A stretch of 64,000 bases of DNA from Guyanagaster necrorhizus (lineage: Eukaryota > Basidiomycota > Agaricomycetes > Agaricales > Physalacriaceae), in the NCBI RefSeq assembly GCF_019112545.1, contig NW_025064886.1, positions 994,490-1,058,489 on the forward strand, given 5' to 3'. Positions 58,364 to 64,000 of the stretch are shown here, piece by piece. The notes under the pieces were generated by a model. It searched no databases. It was not told the DNA's origin and saw only the letters and a program-made list of their open reading frames with translations. The translations under genes were made by a program, and so were the position numbers. Numbering within the stretch: position 1 is the stretch's first letter; each line of letters begins with the position of its first letter.

Positions 58364-61300
58364 ATGATTCCTGTCCCAGGCTCCATCTACGACGTGGCTC
58401 CCGCAGAGAACGGAGCTCTTGCAAAGTTCTTCCATCAGCTACAGGCATTGCTGCTAGTCAAAAGAAGGACGAGACACCAAGAGGTCGTAGCGGACGAGTT
58501 ACTTGCAGATCACGTGGAGAGGCTCATCGAGAATGACCAACATGTGTGTTCTTTGCTTGCTTTTCTACTTCTCAGCTCAACGGGGAATGCTAGAATAAGG
58601 CTGCGAGAGCTTGGCTGTCTTACGCATTATCTCAACCAGATCTAAAGGCCGTCAGCCTAAACTTGAACAAAGATTGCATCATTTTTGTCAAGTTTTATTG
58701 GCTCCTCTATAACAGCAAGCCTGACTGGGACTTTACTTCGGCATTCAAATATCTCAATGGAGAGAGGAAGAAGAGATCCGATTATATTATCATCCTTGAT
58801 AAAGCAGAAGACAGACATTTGGTTTCGGACGCGAAACGCATTACCACCGATTCTCCTTACCAGGGTCAAGCTTGGCTCCCGCAAGAGGAGAAACGTCAAC
58901 ATACGGATACTGAGACACGGACACTAGGGCCTTGCATGCCTTCTGCTGCGGCTGGAGGTTTGAGTCAGCCAGTCCCAGGTCGAGCTAGGAAGAAGAAATT
59001 TATGCAGGTTAACTGTGCGCCAAGGCCTGGTGTTCGTGTTGCAGTATCAGACGCACTCAGTTTGACCTCAACCCCAAATCTGTCGGGTTACACTCCCCTG
59101 AAGGACGAACAAGTTGTAGCCTCGCGATGTCAACACGAGGAGCCGCGTAAACACGCGCCCTCGAACCACAAAAAAACTCAGAAGGCACCACAGGCTACAT
59201 CTTCCAGGGAGACAAGGGTCGTTACTGCTGGATCAGAGCCTTCCACGGCCGATTCTGCGTTAGACACGCATCAGGAATTTGCAAGAGCAAATTGTGACGT
59301 TTTAACCTTGGGAACTGTTTCCTCTGGAAAATCCAATCATCGCAACAAACGTGCAAGAGAAGCTGCCCAACAACAGCAGAAATGTGGAGAGGAAGATGAA
59401 GCCTGTGCACCTGGAAGATCGCACATGTCTTCGCCAGTGTCATTGGCAGTTCAGACCATGGTGACTCGCACGGAATGCTCCTCCTCACAACGAGCGCCTA
59501 CCTCAAAGATTAGGGCCAGAAAACGTTCTCGCACTGATGTGGATGACCGATCGTTTCAAATGGACATCTCAATCACATCTCCTTCGATGGCCGAAATCAG
59601 AGCTTCGAGTGCTAATCTGAGAGGCACTCCCACTGATGTAGCAGCTGTACGACCCTATGGGATGAGGATTCCACCTAAACCTTCCGTAGGGCAAAGGAAG
59701 CGTCCTAATCATGAAAGTGACTCGCCCCAGGTGACGGCTTCTTACACTGCGTCGCAAGACGTGGGTCCTCCTAAGAAGAAGCCAAAGCATTTTCCCACTA
59801 TCAGTTCTTCTCAACTGATCAAACTCGAGGACCAGGTTGGCCATTCTACATTGCGAAACTGGTTATCCGATGATTCCCACGTCGTTGATCTGAAGGAGTT
59901 GTCACATGATGCAATGTACACGGATGCAGTCATGCGTCTATCGGCGGATTCAGAGCCTTCTATAGGATGCAGGCAACCTTTACCGATGTATCCACCCATT
60001 TGGGCAAAAGTAAGTACGTGGTCACTTCAGTACAGATTATCGAACTAATATTTTCTCTGATCCCTCAGTCTCGTCAAGAGGTGTGCGAAACATGGGACTG
60101 GTTCAGAAGCTATCAAGGAGGGGTTTACTTCAATCAGAACGAAGCCAAGGGATATTTACTAAGTGCTTTCTCATCGAAGTTGGGCCTTCCCTTCATATCT
60201 CTATGCTGCCTTTCACTGATGTCGATGACAGACGCGATGGCTGGTTTCACGACGGAAAATTGATCATTTCCCATGGGTACTTGATCTTTGATTTTTATTC
60301 ATTGATCTTACGACGTTTTTAACAGTGGAGGAAAAGCGGAAAGCATCCATCATGCCAAAGGTTGTCACGAGACGCTAGCAGCTTCGGACCAGAACGCGGA
60401 AGACTTTTCCGTTCGAGCTCTACTGAAAAATTTCCACAAAGATATTCCTGTCGCCCTTCTGATTGACGACAAATACGTGCATTTCCCTTTCAGCCTGGAC
60501 GCTCGGGATGTCACATATGCTGTGCTCGGGTTTTACAAGATTACTCACGTTTGGTGTGGGTTTTTCTTCGTTTGTACATGAGCGATGATTGATCTATCTC
60601 ATTGAAGCGGAATTACAACCTGCAAATAATGATCGGGGACGTGTTGTTCGGTATAAATTCGCATTTCAGTGGTACGAATCTCAGGTAGGGTTGTTTCGGG
60701 GTTTGATTACTGCAAAGCAGTTTGAGATGCCAACTCTAGGGTCAACCATGGTGGTTAACGTCGAAAGACCTTCCAGCCATGGGTAAGCTGAAATGTCAGA
60801 TATTTACCCTTGCGCTGACGAGAACCACGTTCAGATGCGGATGTGCCTACGTCGGTCAATTCTGTGAATCTTCCTTCCTCGGCGCCTCGCCGGACCAGGA
60901 AATCGCCAGGTAACAGTTTTATGAAGATTAGATGGTTAACAAATCTAACGTGTACGTTCCTAGTCAAAAAGGAGGCAATTGAAAAGAAGCTGTATACGTA
61001 GGTTCTTGAGCTTATATCAAAGATTGTTCGTGCTTGATCGAGCTTTTGTCATTACCAGTCCGAACCAGTTCTTTGGCTCGGTGTACAGGGAATGCTGTGA
61101 CTGCGAACTTATGTCTCCCCAAGTCTATGAAATTGGGTGGATGTGCCTTCAGCCTCAATGTCGACGTTTCTGGGTGATAGGTGCAAATAATTCCGTTCTG
61201 CCTGAGCGGCTGAAGTACAATCTCGGCTTCTTGAAGCTCATTCCCAACCTCACTTTACCTGACACTTTGCATATTTTCCCACTTCCACCACCTCAGATCT

Positions 61301-62824
61301 CCCAAGATACAATTACCACAACTGAATTGTTTGCCAAAGGCTGGCACTGTACGAAATGTGGCCGCCTGTCTTGCAGGTGAGTAGAAACTCTGCATAAGCT
61401 CTTCAGTGGCTGCGCTGATCCATATCCTAAGGTATAAGTGGCAATTCTGGGAGTGTGCTCACTGTAAGGTAGGGCCTTTGCTCATCCATCGTCCGTGCGC
61501 ATTTTCATAACGTGGAGCAGAATTCCCTCCCTGTTCAAGGGGCGATTCAGCATGCTCGTGATTTGCAGTCGATACCTCTTAGCTTCAAATCGAAGAACAG
61601 CTCAGGAGATAACCTCATTCCTTCTGATTCATGTTGGTATTACTGCTACCTTTAAGATGTGACACACTCACAGCCATCTTAGGTGTTAAGAGGACAAAGC
61701 AAAAAATCTTCCGTGATGGCGATAGATGCGGAACTCTTGAAACATTCGTATTTCCCGACAACGCGTATGTTTTTCCCACGAAAGATAACACGATCTCACG
61801 TTTTCAACAGAGGTTTTGTTCATCGCATCAAAGGCTGTGGTGTTGGCATGAATCAGGAAGCAAATAAAATCTTCATCAAATATCAAGAACAGGCGATGGA
61901 TGGCAAGCTCTTATTTAGGCGTTCGCCTCTGCAAGCCGTGAGTCCCATGATTCGTGACTAGTTGGAATATGACACCTGACAGGCTTTAGCACCAATGTGC
62001 GTTTTCGCAGTCTGCTTGGGTTCTCATACTTCATATCTCCACTCTGATAGGTCGAGGTGAATTATTGACTCACTACTTCTCTCAAAACAGTGAGTGCACA
62101 TTTTCAGGGAGTCTGACTGTCTAACCGAGTTCACAAGGTGGAGAGCCTTACCATTATGTCGGTGGAACTGAGAACACTGTTACATGGGATCAGGCTCCGT
62201 CGGCAGTGACCGAAGCCAGGGCGCTGATGCAGCGTCGCATTAAATTGGCTCTTGATGACACATGCGAATCCGAATTTAATGAGGTTCTGAGGTAACGTCA
62301 GTCCTTATTGGCTACGACTTCTACTGAGTGAGAAAATCCATCAGCGCTGCCTACATGCAAAAGCAGAAAATGGCGGTACGTCATCTTTGCCCTTGCTGAC
62401 TATTGTCTGCTGATATCATCATTAATTCCAGTTCCACAGTGACAGCGAGCGTGGCTTAGGACCCACGGTCGCTGGTCTATCGTTGGGATCTCCAGCTCTC
62501 ATGCATTTCCGCAGGCTAAGGCAGAAGTATCGCAAAGATGTTCCTGAGAACGAAGAGAAGACAGATAAAATTGTCTTTTCGTTAGTGTTGAGACATGTGA
62601 GTTATTCGAAGCCTTGGTGTATGATCTTGTCACTATATAGCACTTAGGGCGACATCCTGGTTATGCAGGGTGCAGATATCCAGAAATATTACGAGTACAT
62701 TTCAATATTCTTTGCTCTGCTCATCAACAACTCATGCCGTCTTTCTCCCAGACATACTGTTTTACCATCTAACTTCCGCATTGCAGCGACGGCCAGGTAT
62801 ATTGCGCCTAATTCCCTTGTCTAG
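58364..62824 (+). CDS. Composite protein: disordered basic region, zinc clusters and C-terminal AlkB-like 2-oxoglutarate/Fe(II) dioxygenase
   Basis: Exon 1 (58364-58543) and a long exon 2 (58594 to about 60012) encode a charged helical start and a long disordered region with basic patches (KIRARKRSRTD). Later exons give WFHDGKLIISHGGGKAES, FAFQWYESQGQPWW, then two cysteine clusters: ECCDCELMSPQ...GWMCLQPQC and GWHCTKCGRLSC...FWECAHCK. The C-terminal domain is AlkB-like: RGELLTHYFSQNSGEPYHYVG, FHSDSERGLGPTVAGLSLGS (HxD iron ligands), LRHGDILVMQGADIQKYYEHTVLPSNFRIAATARY (third His ligand, and RxxxxxR for 2-oxoglutarate). The last motif is formed across the final intron; stop at 62822-62824. AlkB enzymes demethylate nucleic acid bases or proteins; the substrate here is unknown. 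More than twelve introns; each junction used keeps phase. Probably nuclear. Confidence 0.78.
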
Positions 62825-63040
62825 AGCTTGCGCTTGTGGTAGATCTGCGTACGCTGGGTGTGTAGAAGTAGGCTGTATGTTATGTAAATTATCGACTTTT
62901 CCCTATGTCAATGATGCCGAGGGTCTGGAAACCTACGTATTCCAATGCATGTAGATCGTCGAGGACTTCTCAACATTTTCAGAACGGTGTGGTAATTAGA
63001 GTACATTATAGTCAGTATATCTCACGTATAACAAGTGTAA
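62825..63040. other. intergenic between convergent genes
   Basis: 216 bp between the 3' ends of the AlkB-like gene (plus) and CCT8 (minus). No coding signal was seen. Confidence 0.5.
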
Positions 63041-64000
63041 TCAGTCATCCTCATCCCAGTTGCCGGCCTGCTGAGGAATTTTAGGTCCTCCTGCCGGTTT
63101 ACTCATGATGATACTGTCGACGCTCAGTACAGAGACGGCGGCTTCTGTTGCCAAACGAATGGCCCATGTCTTAGCGCCCAGAGAATCATAGATCTTGTAT
63201 GCGGTCGATTGCAAGGTGCCGTCGGTTTCGGCCTAGATGATAAATTATAATAATTTAACGATCGCCAAAAAAGATGACAGACCTCAACATCCACACCCCA
63301 AGCCGCGCCGCCGTCCTCCTCATGCTTCGCCCACAGACGGCTGAGCACCTCGTTGCCTTCAGCTCCACCAAGGGCATTCTCTGCTAGGGTCCGGGGTATC
63401 ACCTCGAGCGCAGTAGCATACCGTTTAACTGCATGTTGTGCGAGGCCCTTCAAAGAACTGCCGTATATTTCTACCCTCTTCGCAAGCTCCAGTTCGGATG
63501 CCCCAGCGCCCGGTACCAACCGAGCGTCTTTCATCAGACTCTTAATCACATTCACGCCATCATCAACCGCCCGTTCGAGGTCATCAAGATGGTTAGAGGT
63601 GGCTCCCCGAAGCACGATTGTCGCTGTGCGTGACCGACCTCCCGGCGAGCGAGAGTCGAAACTTGCATCTTCCTCAGATAATTGACGAAGTACAGTTACA
63701 CGATCACCGCCTATTTCAATGGTCTCGAAGATATCGACATAACCTGCTTCTTCGGGAGTAGGCGCGCCCATGCGAGCTAGAGGGGTAGCATTAACTACGC
63801 GACAGACGCGTCGGAGATCAAACTTGGACAGGACTTTGAGAACAGCGATATTGAAACGATTAAGGTAGTGGAGTGCAAGTTCTCCAACGCTTGAACCAGC
63901 GATGATGATCTGGACACCCGAATCGGCAATCTCTTTGAAAATCTGGCCGTAGATGAGTAAATTTTGAGGCGGCCAACATTAAAAAACAGACCTTCTCGAG
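63041..64000 (-). CDS. CCT8: T-complex protein 1 subunit theta (CCT8), C-terminal part
   Basis: A subunit of the eight-membered cytosolic TRiC/CCT chaperonin that folds actin, tubulin and WD40 proteins. Visible parts from the N-terminal side: IFKEIADSGVQIIIAGSSVGEL, LHYLNRFNIAVLKVLSKFDLRR, LARMGAPTPEEAGYVD, RTATIVLRGATSNHLDDLERAVDDG, LVPGAGASELELAKRV and ALEVIPRTLAENALG, the classic chaperonin ATPase-domain close. Introns lie at about 63234-63281 and near 63945-63990. The C-terminus reads SIIMSKPAGGPKIPQQAGNWDEDD, typical of the theta subunit. The gene starts beyond the right edge of the window. Confidence 0.95.

Overview
The window reads as genomic DNA of a mushroom-forming basidiomycete (Agaricomycete). 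Genes are dense, on both strands, and split by many introns of about 45-65 bp with GT..AG borders. Several families typical of Agaricomycetes occur: F-box proteins with divergent leucine-rich tails, a DUF6593 protein, GH16 and GH47 enzymes, a PDR-type ABC transporter and a Helitron relic. No tRNA, rRNA or CRISPR array was found. All gene models were spliced by eye from reading frames and splice borders, so exon ends are best estimates.

Layout. 1-4.1 kb: two F-box genes and a DUF1275 membrane protein, all minus. 4.65-8.95 kb: alpha-COP (minus). 9.8-13.8 kb: GH47 alpha-mannosidase and a third F-box-like gene (plus). 14.1-17.3 kb: a large disordered nuclear-type protein with an RRM-like segment and a possible SUMO-interacting motif near each end. 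18.1-20.7 kb: Ubc4/5-type E2 and a DUF6593 protein. 22.3-28.4 kb: GH16 glucanase, a single-pass membrane protein with twin beta-rich ectodomains, and a small secreted protein of unknown family. 28.7-29.5 kb: DUF3455 secreted protein (minus). 30.1-40.3 kb: PDR ABC transporter and plasma-membrane H+-ATPase (both minus). 42.7-44.6 kb: NMD3. 44.7-45.7 kb: decayed Helitron helicase with no CpG at all. 45.8-46.7 kb: coding-like scraps. 47.3-54.7 kb: UGGT and signal peptidase subunit SPC2 (minus). 54.85-56.4 kb: protoporphyrinogen oxidase (plus). 56.6-57.4 kb: second DUF3455 gene. 58.4-62.8 kb: a large zinc-cluster/AlkB-like dioxygenase. 63.0-64 kb: 3' part of CCT8.

Shared themes. Much of the window serves the secretory pathway: alpha-COP (Golgi-to-ER coat), GH47 mannosidase (N-glycan trimming), UGGT (folding sensor) and SPC2 (signal peptide cleavage). 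Membrane energisation and export are represented by PMA1 next to an ABC transporter. Most other genes are housekeeping (UBC4, NMD3, HEM14, CCT8).

The most unusual signals are the 991-bp CpG-free transposon relic beside the NMD3 start codon, the composite AlkB-like protein, the membrane protein with a four-times repeated SQ motif and a PPxY tail, and the RRM-like protein with terminal SUMO-interacting-type motifs.
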